A stretch of 64,000 bases of DNA from Temnothorax longispinosus (taxonomy: Eukaryota; Arthropoda; Insecta; Hymenoptera; Formicidae): contig NW_027270047.1 in assembly GCF_030848805.1 (NCBI RefSeq), forward strand, positions 373,512-437,511, given 5' to 3'. The position numbers and the translations under genes are program-made. Of the stretch, positions 45,672 to 56,828 are shown in pieces. How positions within the stretch are numbered: the first letter of the stretch is position 1; each line of letters begins with the position of its first letter. The notes under the pieces are model-generated. The model saw nothing but the letters and a program-made list of their open reading frames with translations. It was not told the origin of the DNA and did no database searches.

Positions 45672-45770
45672 TGTCCCTATCTACCATCTAGCGAAACCAC
45701 TGTCAAGGGAACGGGCTTGGAAAAATTAACGGGGAAAAAGACCCTGTTGAGCTTGACTCTAGTCCGAGAC
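45672..45770 (+). rRNA. 28S rRNA fragment, right of R1 insertion
   Basis: Continues 28S after the target duplication: CTATCTACCATCTAGCGAAA, AAGGGAACGGGCTTGG, GACCCTGTTGAGCTTGACTC. One or two substitutions relative to the canonical text (ACCATC for ACTATC, CACTGTC for CACAGCC). After about 45770 the similarity stops abruptly. Confidence 0.9.
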
Positions 45771-46273
45771 CACGGCTATGTAGCAGAAACCTCGGAGCGT
45801 TCGGCGATATAAATCGTCTCATGAGGCTCGCCCCACCATCGAGTCTCGCCCCACCATCAAGTGACTGTGGAGAGGATAGGATCGGACTCGATGTTTGACA
45901 AGCGCGCAGCGGTTCTTGGCTCGTGCCCGAACATCCGGGCCCTACTTATTATATAGCACTATATTTCCCGCAAATGAAGTAGCGTTTCCAGAATTTAAGT
46001 AGAGGAAAGTTCTTTTCAGAGCTATAATACATACAATCAGTTCATTTCAGAACTAAATCCTTTCAACAGTCCTTTTCAGGGTTAATCCTTTCAAACAGTT
46101 CTTTTCAGAACTACTCTTTTTCAATAGCTGTATACATTGGTGTTGTGAGCTTACCGTATAATAATACTCAGGGTTCACCTGCGGATATTGCATAGGTACT
46201 CAGATTAATCTTTTAATATTGCAGTTTCTACTGAAATTCCCGTAATCAATACATCATTAGCATTACTTATTAT
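45771..46273. repeat. Unidentified flank with short tandem repeats
   Basis: Begins where 28S similarity stops. It holds an 18-bp tandem duplication (CTCGCCCCACCATCGAGT then CTCGCCCCACCATCAAGT, about 45830) and a cluster of four TTCTTTTCAGAACTA-like units spaced about 30 bp (46009-46125). No gene seen. Confidence 0.55.
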
Positions 46274-47960
46274 TGTGACATTGCACCGTGTGCACGTCAC
46301 AGTATTCCCCATTCCCATCTTTGTATTGCGCGCGTACTGCCGAGTTTATGGTTTTCAGGAAGCAGCGGCCGGAGGGCCCGTTTCGACAGCGTGGCGCCAT
46401 CCGCCGGTGCGGTGAAGCGCCCTGATCTAGAGGGCCGCGAGTCGAAGCCGGGGGAATGATCCCGAGACTGTTAGGTCGATCGCGAGCGTGGACGGACGTC
46501 CGAGGAGAATCTCCCCGTTGTACCGAGAATATAAGCGAGGGCGGCGGCCTTAAGAGATACAGTGAAGGAAGGAAGGACGAGATGTAACCAGCCACCCATC
46601 CCGGACATCAGGTATCGGGGAACGGCGGGCGGAGTGTCGGTATCGTGTCGCGCAAATTTTGAGAGACGCGTAGGCTTGTTTGAGAGTTTCCTTGCCTACG
46701 CGCCATTGCCGTGAATCCATTGAGAGGATTACCGCTTTTCGTTTCGTTTCTACGGGTAAGACATAGCCCGCCCGCTGACTCCCCGTAAGAATACCGAAGG
46801 GGCGTCCGTTTCTTCCCGACTCGACCGACCTGGTATCGGATTGTAAGAACGGGGTGGCGCCGGCCGCCCGTCACGAGGGTGATGCGTGTCGCGTGGTAAA
46901 ACCTCGCAGGTCGAACCTCAACAGTCCGTCGCGTTAGATTACCGTTTCGAGTATTTGGAGATTACCGTTTATGAATATCGTGCCTATCGATTAGTGTGTA
47001 AGATATTGGCGTTCCCGGTAGAGTTAGTTTTCGCGTATTTTGAAAACTTCGTCGTGCGGGCTTTTCGCGCGTACGGTCGTTCTGGGGCGTGTCGGCCTCC
47101 GGATACGTAAATTACCGCGCCCGGTACGGGAAGTGTGAGGCGTCGGAATACCGGACCTAGAGTGAGCCTTCCCGAAGAAGGTGCCCGAAATCGACCGCTA
47201 TTAACGTTCCGAGATTTAGAGTATAATTTACTCCGGCTGAGAGTACCGCACGCCCCGGGCTGAATTAGGCGTGAGTATCACGTGCTCGCGGCGTGGACCG
47301 TACGGCGAGGCTTCGCGTTACGTTTCGAGGGGTGTTCTGCGAGAATTCCTTATTTTGCGTGTATCGTTTAGTTTGCGAGAGACCTTTATTCGGCGTGTAT
47401 CGTTTATTTTGCGAGAACTCCTTATTTTGCGTGTATCGTTTAGTTTGCGAGAAACCTTTATTCTGCGTGTATCGTTTATTTTGCGAGTACTCCGTATTTT
47501 GCGGGTATCGTTTATTTTGCGAGAAACCCTTATTTCGCGTGTATCATTGATTTTGCGAGAATTCCTTATTTTGCGCGTATTGTTTATTTTGCGAGAAATC
47601 CTTATTTTGCGTGTACCGTTTCTTTTGCGAGAAATCCCGATTGTGCGTGTATCGCATTATCTTGCAAGGAACCTTTGTTTTACGGGTATCGTTCCCTCAG
47701 AGAGAAACATTTATTTTGCGTGTACCGTTCGTTCTACGAGAAATCCTTATTTTGTGTATATTGTTCCTTCGGCGAGAATTACTTTTATTTTGCGGGGTTC
47801 GTGCGTTCTGCGAGGCATACTACTTTTGCGTGCATCGTCTATCCGGCGAGAGATACTGATTCCGCGTGTACCGTTCGTTCGGCGGGACTTAACTTGGTGT
47901 GCGTCTTGTATTCGGCGAGAAAGACGTATTTCGAAGGGCTCTGCCACCCGGTCTAGATTT
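46274..47960 (+). mobile_element. LTR-like GC-rich segment
   Basis: Starts TGTGACATTGC, very similar to the start of the probable solo LTR at 17308 (TGTGACGTTGC). In both, the first 30-55 bp form a hairpin closing with GTCACA. CpG-rich and without coding domains. The right end is not defined and no target duplication is found. It contains a 36-bp minisatellite near its right side. Confidence 0.45.
47330..47940 (+). repeat. 36-bp minisatellite, about 16 units
   Basis: Unit close to GTGTATCGTTTATTTTGCGA followed by GAACTCCTTATTTTGC, repeated head to tail with drift toward the right end. Because 36 is divisible by three, all three plus frames stay open for long stretches (longest 47271-48011, a 12-residue repeat such as LRVSFILRETFI). 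I treat the ORFs as by-products: there is no start context, and neighbouring frames are equally open. Confidence 0.9.
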
Positions 47961-47989
47961 GGGTCGTTCTTTGAACGGTCACTATGGCA

Positions 47990-49800
47990 AAAATCTGCGA
48001 CTGATTTCTAAAAAAATACGAGAACATTTTTCGTATTTACCACCTAATTCCAAAATATGTGGATCGTGTAAAAAAATGTCGTATAAACGTAATTCAGTAG
48101 ATCATGACAGTTTTATAGCAAGTGATAGTTCTATCGAGACATCCCCATCCAAAAAGCAGAAAAGTGCGTCCAGAGAAGATGAATTAGAAGAACTTTTAAA
48201 TGGCCTCAAACAAAAATTGCTACATTGCCTGCGAATGATCCGCTTCGTATAACTATTCTTACAATACTTCCTGATTCATGGAGCATTCGTAAGATAGGTG
48301 AAGAATTTGGTGCATCAATAAGGATGATAAGAAAAGCTAAAGAATTGAAACAAAAAGAAGGTGTTTTAGCAATGCCAGAGTTAAAAGAAGGGAAAAAATG
48401 GCACCTAATACTATTAATAAAGTTCTCGAATTCTATGAAAATGACGAAATGACGAAAACAGTCATATCATGCCAAATAAAAAAGACTGTGTCACTGTAAA
48501 GATTAATGGATATAAGAAAAAAAAACAAAAACGATTACTATTGTGTGACGTAAAATCCCTTCATACACAATTTAAGGCACAACACGCTAGTAACCCAATT
48601 GGTTTAAGTAAGTTTGCTGAATTACGGCCAAAGTGGTGCGTTCTTGCTGGTGCAAGTGGGACGCATAGTGTATGTGTTTGTGTTACGCATCAGAATATGA
48701 AATTAATGATTGATTCTGCAAATTTGGATAAATTTACCAGAGATTCAGAGACCCCAATAGATAATCCTTAAGACTGCTTACAATTTGTAATGTGTCAAAA
48801 TCCACAGCCTGTTTGTTACTTGAACAAGTGTACGTCCTGCCCAGGAACTGAACGTTTGTCCACATATCTCAAGGAAACTCTTGAAGATAGAGGTATCGCG
48901 CATATATTAGTACCAATATTAGTAGCAATAATATTTAGTACCTGGCAATCGACAGACAGATGCGTATTAAAAAAGGAATGTCTTCCTACAGATGATTTTG
49001 TCGCAGAACTATGTAAACAGTTAGATAAATTTAAACCTCATCATTTCGTTTCCAAGATTCAATCAAAATATATCTCGGAACGAAAAAGTAATTTACAAGA
49101 AAGAGAAGTGTTGGTGCACTCTGATTTTTCCGAAAATTACGCCTACGTGGCACAGGATGCAGCGCAAGCTTTTCATTATAATAATGATCAATGTACGGTT
49201 CACCCAATTGTCATTTATTATAAAGAAGGTAACAAAATCGCGCACCACAGTTTTGTGTTTCTTTCGGAGTGCACGACACACGACACTACTGCTGTGTACA
49301 CAATGCAAAAGCAATTAATACAAGAGATTAAAAAATTCTGTAATGCCTATAAAATAATTTATGTAACGGATGGTGCAAAACAACACTATAAAAATCGTTA
49401 TCAAATGTGTAATCTCGCACATCATGAAGACGATTTTGACATTGAGGCAGAATGGCATTTTCATGCAACTGCGCATGGAAAAGGAGTATGTGATGGTGTA
49501 GGAGCTATTTTAAAAAGGGAAGCTACGCGTGCAAGTCTTCAAGCAAAGTGCACAGAAGCTATTTTAACACCACATGATCTCTTCCATTGGGCAAAAGGCA
49601 AATTTCAGAGTGTATCGTTTTTTTACTACAGTAAGGGAGAATATAACAAAGTTAAGAAGTCTCTGTCAAACAGGTTTGCCAATGCTCCCCCTATACCGAA
49701 AATTCAGAATTCACACGCTTGTGTAGTGAATGAAAGTAAGCAATTATTAATTTTTAGGTACTTAACAGCGACAGAATCGATGACTACTGTACAGTATTAG
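47990..49800 (+). pseudogene. Uncharacterised DDE-like transposon protein
   Basis: A widespread animal protein family of unknown name, scattered over frames. An N-terminal Cys/Lys-rich part (KICGSCKKMSYKR) is followed by a helix-turn-helix-like block (SWSIRKIGEEFGAS), then RPKWCVLAGASGTHSVCVC, a CYLNKCTSCPG cluster, VHSDFSENYAYVAQDAAQ, VTDGAKQHYKNRYQMCNL, AEWHFHATAHGKGVCDGVG and a RASLQAK stretch. The spaced Asp residues (SDFSENY, TDGAKQ, CDG) look like an RNase H-fold DDE/D core; that is my inference. Frame changes near 48220 and 48400-48465, and a TAA at about 48769, break it. The downstream half, 48790-49800, is an intact 336-codon ORF ending TAG. No TIRs were found. Confidence 0.65.
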
Positions 49801-50352
49801 TATCTCCCGTAACAGACCGCCTTTTAGTATTTTTCTCGGTTCTTATACGTGGCCAATTACTTGCACGCATGCATGCACGTGCACACGCACGCAGACGCAC
49901 GCACGCACGCACGCGACATATCAGATTTGTTTTCAGTGACCCCAAAACTTACTATCACGTGCACAAGTTACGTGTCTTCCAAGTTTAATCAGCACTTCGA
50001 TATTAATGAATTTTTATCTCGAAAAGGATGCGTTATATCGAAAAATTGCAAGAAGGCATTTATACTTTAAATTTGACGCAGAATATGACCATATTTTTTC
50101 AATTACAAATTTTAAGTTATAACTTTTTATTATGTGACTCTGCATTCTAGGCGCCATACTAAGGCCGCATTTTAAATTTTTCAAATGCGCTCTCGGTATT
50201 CGAAAGCTTATATGTTTACATAAATTTTGCACCCTAAAAAAAATTTTTAAACCCACTCAAATTTTGGCCACGGCGCTGTTCCGGTTGACATGAAATGTCC
50301 CATATATATATATACATATATAACATGTTATTGATGCAACAAATATTAAACT
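49801..50352. other. AT-rich flank with a (GCAC)n tract
   Basis: No gene seen. A short simple repeat of GCAC/CGCA units lies at 49858-49916. The rest is AT-rich and may be the 3' flank of the preceding transposon-like gene. Confidence 0.45.
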
Positions 50353-50780
50353 TGTAACGATGCGCCCCAAAACGCATCATTCCCGGCGAGCATCAGCCGG
50401 ATGCCGCCCGGCCGAACACCCGCCGGGCGAGACAAGGCACGATGTGCCCTTTTTTAATCATGTTCATTTCGCGTATCAGTCCGCAAACGGACTTAGCGCG
50501 GCAACCGACTCGGAGCGCCGAGCGGTGCCGAAAACGGCCGAGAGCCACCGAACGCGATCGCGGCGTCGAGGCGCCGTACTTCCCGAACGCTCCGCCGCTC
50601 CATCCCGGTGCGCGCGATTACCGTCGCGTATACCCTTGCCACGCCGACACGCCACCGCGGGCGTATATAAACCGAGCAATGTTGCTAAGTTTTAGATTCC
50701 GCCGTGAGCCAGCAAACCGATCCGACCGATTCTCCGCGTTAGATTGCGATGTTAGATTTCGCAACGGGGTGTATCAAATA
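50353..50780 (+). mobile_element. Partial LTR related to the 29147 solo LTR
   Basis: Starts TGTAACGATGCGCC and continues with CGCATCATTCCCGGC, CGGATGCCGCCCG and a GGGCGAG stretch, matching the first 120 bp of the LTR at 29147 closely. A TATA box (TATATAA) is at 50664. The right end is not clear: similarity and GC content fade near 50780 and no CGTTACA end or target duplication is seen, so it is probably truncated or a shorter subfamily. Confidence 0.65.
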
Positions 50781-50852
50781 TTAATATTGTGAGAAGTGCG
50801 GATGTTGCAACACAGTTTCTTGTTCTGATGTCGAAACGTCTCCAAATGTTAT

Positions 50853-51387
50853 TTATTCTGTTTGCCCGGCCTCGACAGTAGACAATGGAGGATACATCTG
50901 GGCGATGACGTCGAAGAAGATTTTTATTCTCTCAGCTCTAGGATGAGCGTGTTTGAATAGAAATTCGAATATATATCCCTCGACATAGTGCGATCGAGTC
51001 CCGTACTTTGGAATATTTGCTCGAACTTCTCTCCAAACACGCTCAATATGCTGAGTATGGGCGCCTGTAAATTAAGAAATATTTATTTTAACATATAGGT
51101 ACTTGTAACTATATATTTATATCGTTAACGTTTTACCACATGTTTTGCCGTTACCTACCAGTATCTGGATCGACGAAGTTGTAAGTGTGATTGACTGTCA
51201 GATGTTGAAAGCCCTCATTGTTAAGACAATTATAGGACTTCCAACAATCTGAAACAATCGTCGTTCCTGGCATGGTGGAATAAGTAAGAGGTGTGCTCGA
51301 CAAGCAGATCAAATTTTGACCCGTTCTGCGCACATATGGCGGTGGAACAAGTGGCCTGCCATATTGGACAAGGAGCAATAAATACAA
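50853..51387 (-). pseudogene. Merlin/ISXO2-like transposase, C-terminal half
   Basis: Minus strand, two exons: up to 51387 down to 51159, then 51064-50853 (TAA). The intron 51065-51158 has GTAGGT and TTTACAG ends, phase 1. Motifs are those of IS1595/Merlin DDE transposases: TTIVSDCWKSYNCL, LTVNHTYNFVDPDTG, HTQHIERVWREV, and a C-terminal EGYIFEFLFKHAHP. The N-terminal half and first catalytic Asp are missing, and the break lies close to the start of the P-like element. It could be a host-domesticated copy, but the truncation suggests a transposon remnant. Confidence 0.8.
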
Positions 51388-51418
51388 GTTAATCTGTGAT
51401 AGAGTGTGTTTTTCAGAA

Positions 51419-53948
51419 ATGGTAGCATGTAGTGTTAGAAATTGTAAAAATTGCAGTGAAAATGTAAAAAAAAAAAATAAATTTTATTCTTTTCCAAAAA
51501 ATCCTGAATTTGCGGCAAAATGGATGAATGCCTGTGGCAAGAAGGTTAACCTCAAAACTGGTAAATACATACATTTAGTTTTATTGTACGTAAAAATTGT
51601 AATAGATAACACATTTCTTAATGTTAAAAATGTTACAGCACGCATATGTGTTCCACTCATTTTCTACTATCATGTTACAAAAAAAAAGCCGAACATTATG
51701 GAGATTATTCTCCAACGACAGTAAGAAATCTTTTGCCTGATGCTGTTCCGACAGAGAATCTGTTGAATGATCAACAAATTTTAAGAGAATTAAATAATGA
51801 TCCTTCAATTCATGTTAATATTAATAAAAACTCAAGGTATACAATTTGTGCTTATGTAAATGTGTTTGTGTTATTGCTAATTATCAACATATTAATTTTG
51901 AAATATTTACCCATTTTTAGACTTATGCCAGTGGCTGAATATTCTAGTTCAATTAAAGTTGGTGGAGTCGACTCAACTATCCATAAAGAAAATAATGATA
52001 CTAGCACAAATAACTATAAATTAATAACTTTAAGTAAAATGTAGAAAATGCAATTCCATTAAGGATTACAGAAGATGCATCGATACCAACAATAAATGAA
52101 AAATTAAGTGCGAATATTATAGAAAATGATAAGTATGTGTTTTTAATATCTCACAATATTATTTTATTTTTTCTAAGAATATTATATATTTAATTACTTA
52201 TTTATACTTCTTTTGACCAGCAAACATCTGTTTTTGATCAAACAAGTTGTGCAAGTTGTACATCGCAAAATGTTTATGAGGTTGGAATACAATGCTCGTT
52301 GACAATCTCAAATAAAGCCACCGGTGATTCATGTACAAAAAATGTAAATAATGAAAGTGCAGCACCATCTCTACAACAAGCGACTACTTCTAAAAATAAA
52401 ATTGGGTAAATGTTATACATTATTATTATTTTATAAAAATATAATATTTATATTATATTTATTTTGAATAAACTTTAAATTATTTAACTTTTTTAATAAC
52501 TTATAATTAACATTTGTTTTCATTCACCTTATTTTTAACTGTACAATATACTGTAATTTATATACTTTTTATTTTTGTAGATCTGAAAATGTAATATTGC
52601 AATTAAAGAAGGCATTGGCGAGTGAAAGAGAACAAAATAAATTTATTCAGAAAACAAATAAATTACTTAAAAAACATAAAGCGACTGCAAAGAGAGAAAA
52701 CAGTTACTGTTGAAAAGAAAGTTTATGAAATATTACGAAACGTATTTACACCACAACAAATATACAAGATTATAAATCCGCAGAAAAAAATAGTGAAGTG
52801 AGGAATAGAAGACATCGCTTCAACCATTGCATTGAGAAGTGTAAGCCCGAAAGCTTATAGATATCTTTAAAAAATAACTATCCTCTACCCGGGTTATCTA
52901 CGCTTCGTAATTGGGCATCTCGTTTAGATTTGGCCGAAGGTGTTTTAATAGAAATTTTGACTCTCATGAAACGCAAAGCAGATTCCCTTTTAGATTTTGA
53001 AAAAATTGTTGGTCTGTTTTGATGAAATATATATATCACACAAAGTTGAGATTGACAGAAAAACTGAGCAAGCAGTTGGTCCTCACAAAACATGTCAAAT
53101 TGGCATTGCTCGTGGCTTATTTAGTAAGTGGAAGCAGCCAATTTATTACAGTTACGATCAAGCTCTCAATTCGTCTATCATTAATGAAGTTATTACAAAA
53201 TTATACGATGCGGGTTATACTGTAGTCGCAGTAACCACGGATCTAGGCCCATCTAACAGCAAAACTTGGAAATATATGAATGTCGGAATCGATAAAGAAC
53301 AAAAATGTAATTTACACATCCAAGTAACGATAATCTTAAGTATTTGTTTTTGCTGATGGACCTCATTTGCTTAAACTTATTAGAAATCATTACTTCGACA
53401 GCGGATTTTTGATAAACAATAAACATATCAGCAAAACATGTATAGAAAGAATGCTGTCAATAAATTGCAGGGATTTAAAAGTTATGTTTAAAGTAACTGA
53501 AGCTGATCTTAATGTTGCTGGTCAGCAAGACAAAAAGTGTCAACGGCTGCAAAACTTTTTTCTCAAACAACAGCTCGAGCTATAGGATGGTGTGGAGAGC
53601 AAGGTTTTCTTTACAAAGAAGAAGCTTGGAAAGAAACTGCTGAACTTGTTCAACTTGTCAACGATTAATTTGATTTATTCAATAGCAAAAGTACATATGA
53701 AAGAGATCCTAAGAAGAAACCTTATGGGCTTAATTTAGACTATCAGAATAACTTATTGAATGCAATGACTAATTTCATGTATAAAATGAGAGTTGGTGGT
53801 CACAAGAATTTACCTTTTCAAAAAGGTGTAATATTAAATAATACCTCTCTTCAACAGTTCCTACCTTATCTTCAACAAAAATATAGAAGAAATTACTTCA
53901 ACTTAACTTACATTTTGACAAACAGACTTACGCAAAATTGTTTAGAAT
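51419..53948 (+). pseudogene. P-element/THAP9-like transposase, N-terminal part
   Basis: ATG at 51419 opens a THAP zinc finger (CSVRNCKNC, FPKNPEFAAKWMNACG, ICSTHF-type half in the next exon). Exons end at 51560 (ACTG|GTAAAT) and 51836, with further exons about 51922-52130, 52220-52407 and 52581 onward. A leucine-zipper-like segment (LQLKKALASEREQNKFIQK) follows. The catalytic region shows VCFDEIYISHKVEID, GPHKTCQIGIARGLFSKWK, LYDAGYTVVAVTTDLGPSN and HLLKLIRNHYFDSGF, hallmarks of P-type DDE transposases with a GTP-binding insertion. Frameshifts occur near 51648, 52690, 53005, 53310, 53530 and 53580. The frame is finally cut at 53948 by a TIR element; the C-terminal end resumes at 62069. Confidence 0.85.
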
Positions 53949-54154
53949 GGAGGGGTGTCAATAAGGCCGTTTTTTTACCTACGTCAGAATCGCTCCAAAC
54001 TGTGGTATTTTCGTCCTACCGATGTAGCTCACAACTTCCTAGAACCGTTTGCTGTCCGAGCAATTAGAGGCTGAGAACGGGCAACTTGAAATCGCAAAAA
54101 TCAATGGAGTTCTTCATATGGTGGTAGTGCCGGTCTCATTTCAGCATGTTATTG

Positions 54155-54217
54155 TTGGGTGGGAGGGAGAAAAGGAGGGTGGGGGAGGGAGGGGGAGAAA
54201 AGGAGAAAGAGAGAGAG
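54155..54217 (+). repeat. Purine-rich (GA)n/(GGGA)n tract
   Basis: GGGAGGGAGAAAAGGAGGG grading into GAGAGAGA; it meets the 3' end of the minus-strand element 4, so on that element's sense strand it reads (TC)n. Confidence 0.9.
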
Positions 54218-56378
54218 ATATATAATTTATTATGCCCAAGCAAAGGCTAAAGGGCAAAAAGCAAAAAGTAACATAGAGTTACAATACTGAAGCAGATACA
54301 ATTGCTCTCAACAATATTAATCAGTAGATCTAAACAACTTAAACAACTTAAAACTACCGCACTTATAGACTAACGCACTACAAACTAACATACTTAAAGC
54401 ACGCCGAAACAGCAAGTTGATACTTTTAGTCAGATTTGGATGCCAGCAGAAAAGATCGAAGAAGACTTTTGAATGATGCCAAAGATGATGCAGAGGTTAT
54501 ATTGTCAGGTAACGAGTTCCAGAGATAAATTGCAGATATTTGGAAAGAGTTCCTGTATGTTACCGTTTTGTGGACAGGAATGTGGAAGGCCTGAGTGGAA
54601 GCAGCCAGACCTTCGAATCTTCTCAGCAGAGGATCAGGTTCAGTAAAGAGCTCACAAAGATAAGAAGGAGATTGCATATGGAGAATACGATACATCTGAC
54701 AGCTCATGAAGTAAAGCCTCCTATTTTCGACACGGAGCCATCGCAGTCTTCGCCTGTACGGTGTTATATGCTCATCGCGCCTGAGATTGAATATAAATCT
54801 GATACAGCAATTTACTAGCCTCTGTAATTTAGTGTTTAATTCATCCGTCATACTGTGATAAACTAGACAGCAATAATCAATGTGAGGTATTATGAGGGTA
54901 ACAACCAGTTTTGTCTTCAGCGCTATTGAGAGAGAATTTCTGTTAAATTTGAGACTGTAAAGTGCTCGATGAACCTTTTGAGAAACATGGATGACATGCT
55001 TCTTCCAAGAAAGATCGGACGTAAGGATAACACCAAGGTTCTTGACTTCACTCACAAAAGGTATTGGCGTGTTATTGATCACTACTAGCTGTAGGAGATT
55101 CAGATTAATGTTTCCAATATGTGCTCGACTACCAAACACAATAATCTTGGATTTGCTCGGGTTGAGCTTAAGACCGTTTGACTCAGCATAATCAAATATG
55201 GCCCTGGCATCCCTTGTAATCATTTCAAGACCACGATTTATGTCGACCGGTGCGCATGAAAGATAAGCTTGAACATCGTCTGCAAAAAGCATATGATACG
55301 TATGTAGCAAAACACGGTAAATGTCGTTGATATAGAGAGAAAACAATAGAGGACCAAGCACGGAGCCCTGCGGTACTCCAGATGACGTGAATAGCCACTC
55401 AGATAAGTTTCCAACGTCGTCTACCACTGCCTGAGATCGGCCTGTCAGGTAAGAGAAAATCCACATTATAGCCTCGTCAGAGAAACCGAACTCTTCCAGC
55501 TTTATACAAAGTTGAAGGTGTGGAACGGTGTCAAATGCTTTGCTGAAGTCAAATAGTATCATTATAGTAATATGGCCATTATCAATCGCGCGCTTGATAT
55601 CATCACAGACCCTTAAGAGAACAGACTGGGTGTTGTGACCCGAACGGTAAGCAGACTGTCTGGGATTTATTAGATGGAATTCATCTAGATATTGTGTAAT
55701 CTGTGAGGCGACAATTTTTTCGAGGATTTTCGACAGTTTCGGCAGATTCGCTATCGGTCTCGTGTCAGACGGAGACTGTGGGTTTCTAATTTTCGACTGT
55801 GGGCGAATTAGTGCTCGCTTCCATTTCGATGGGAACATGGAAGTTTCCAATGATCGGTTGAACATTACGGTGATCACTGAGGAAGCCACTGGCCAAGCGA
55901 TACGCAGAACGTGCAGCGGAATGCCGTCCGAACCTGACGCGTAGGAATGCAGAGGTGCGGTCATGAGAAGTTTATATATGTCACATGGGAGCACAGCAGA
56001 GAATTTGAACAGCGGTCGCGATGCTGGTCGAGGAATCTGGGCAACAGCAACGACAAGTTCTGCCCGTGAGCATGGCTGCAGAGCCCTAGAGACTGACACG
56101 AAGTACGCATTCAGCTGATCTGGCGTAAAAAAGCGTAGCGGAGAGACTTGTGTCTGCTTTACTAGACCAAGTCGTGCAAGTTCTCTCCATAGTTTAGCCG
56201 AGTCAGTGATTTTGACAAGTGAATTGTAGTGGAATTCGTTCTTTGCTCGCTTGATATCCACATTGAGCTGATTCCTAAAGTGTCTATAGGCGGTGTAGTC
56301 GAGTAAACAGCCCGAACGCTTGGCCTGCCTGTACATTGTGTTTCGGGGTTAAGACGCGTCTTGAGATCAGAGCCATTG
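54218..56378 (-). mobile_element. Non-LTR retrotransposon 4, 5'-truncated, minus
   Basis: Read on the minus strand it starts inside ORF2 at the edge of a (TC)n tract (plus-strand (GA)n), and ends after a 3' UTR with TTTGCTTGGGCATAATAAAT and (TC)n. Closely related to element 1. Confidence 0.9.
54426..56378 (-). CDS. Reverse transcriptase, largely intact (element 4)
   Basis: Open for 636 codons from the ATG at 56336 to the stop at 54426-54428. Upstream of that ATG a short stretch (SDLKTRLNPETQ) continues the homology in a different frame, so one frameshift lies near 56335. Motifs: WRELARLGLVKQ, RPIANLPKLSK, LFDFSKAFDTVPHL, GVPQGSVLGPLLF, FADDVQAY and LRRDEHITPYRRRL. The endonuclease is absent through truncation. 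The intact RT suggests a fairly recent insertion. Confidence 0.92.
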
Positions 56379-56413
56379 AGAGAGAGAGAGAGAGACGAGA
56401 GAGAGAGAGAGAG

Positions 56414-56446
<33 letters not shown>

Positions 56447-56547
56447 GGAGATAGAGAGAGATAGAGAGAGAGGGGAGGAGAGAGAGAGAGAGAGAGAGCG
56501 AGAGACGAGAGAGAGAGAGAGAGACGGAGACGGAGACGAGAGAGACG

Positions 56548-56578
<31 letters not shown>

Positions 56579-56745
56579 CGGAGACGGAGACGGAGAGAGA
56601 CGGAGACGGAGAGAGAGACGGAGACGGAGACGGAGAGAGACGGAGACGGAGACGGAGACAGAGAGAGAGAGAGAGAGAGGGAAAGAAGGGAAGGGAAGGG
56701 AGGGAGGAGGGAGGCAAAGAGTGGCAGAGGGAGGGAGAAGAAGGC
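56379..56745 (+). repeat. (GA)n with GACGGA units
   Basis: Long purine tract of GAGA with interspersed GACGGAGACGGA units, then GGGA-rich text. It is the 5' flank of element 4. The long Arg/Glu and Ser/Leu ORFs across it are artefacts. Confidence 0.95.
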
Positions 56746-56771
56746 AGACCTGCTCCTCCCGTCTGGTTCCC

Positions 56772-56775
<4 letters not shown>

Positions 56776-56816
<41 letters not shown>

Positions 56817-56828
56817 TTCCCTCTCTTT
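56776..56828 (+). repeat. (TC)n tract before element 5
   Basis: Pure CT repeats then CTTTCCCTCTCTTT, directly preceding the 5' end of the plus-strand element 5. Only about 30 bp (56746-56775) separates it from the end of the purine tract; this is the centre of the foldback. Confidence 0.95.

Noticed and set aside
47330..47940. Possible CRISPR-like array because of regular 36-bp units
   Set aside because: Units are contiguous with no unique spacers, the host is an insect, and the array is a minisatellite.
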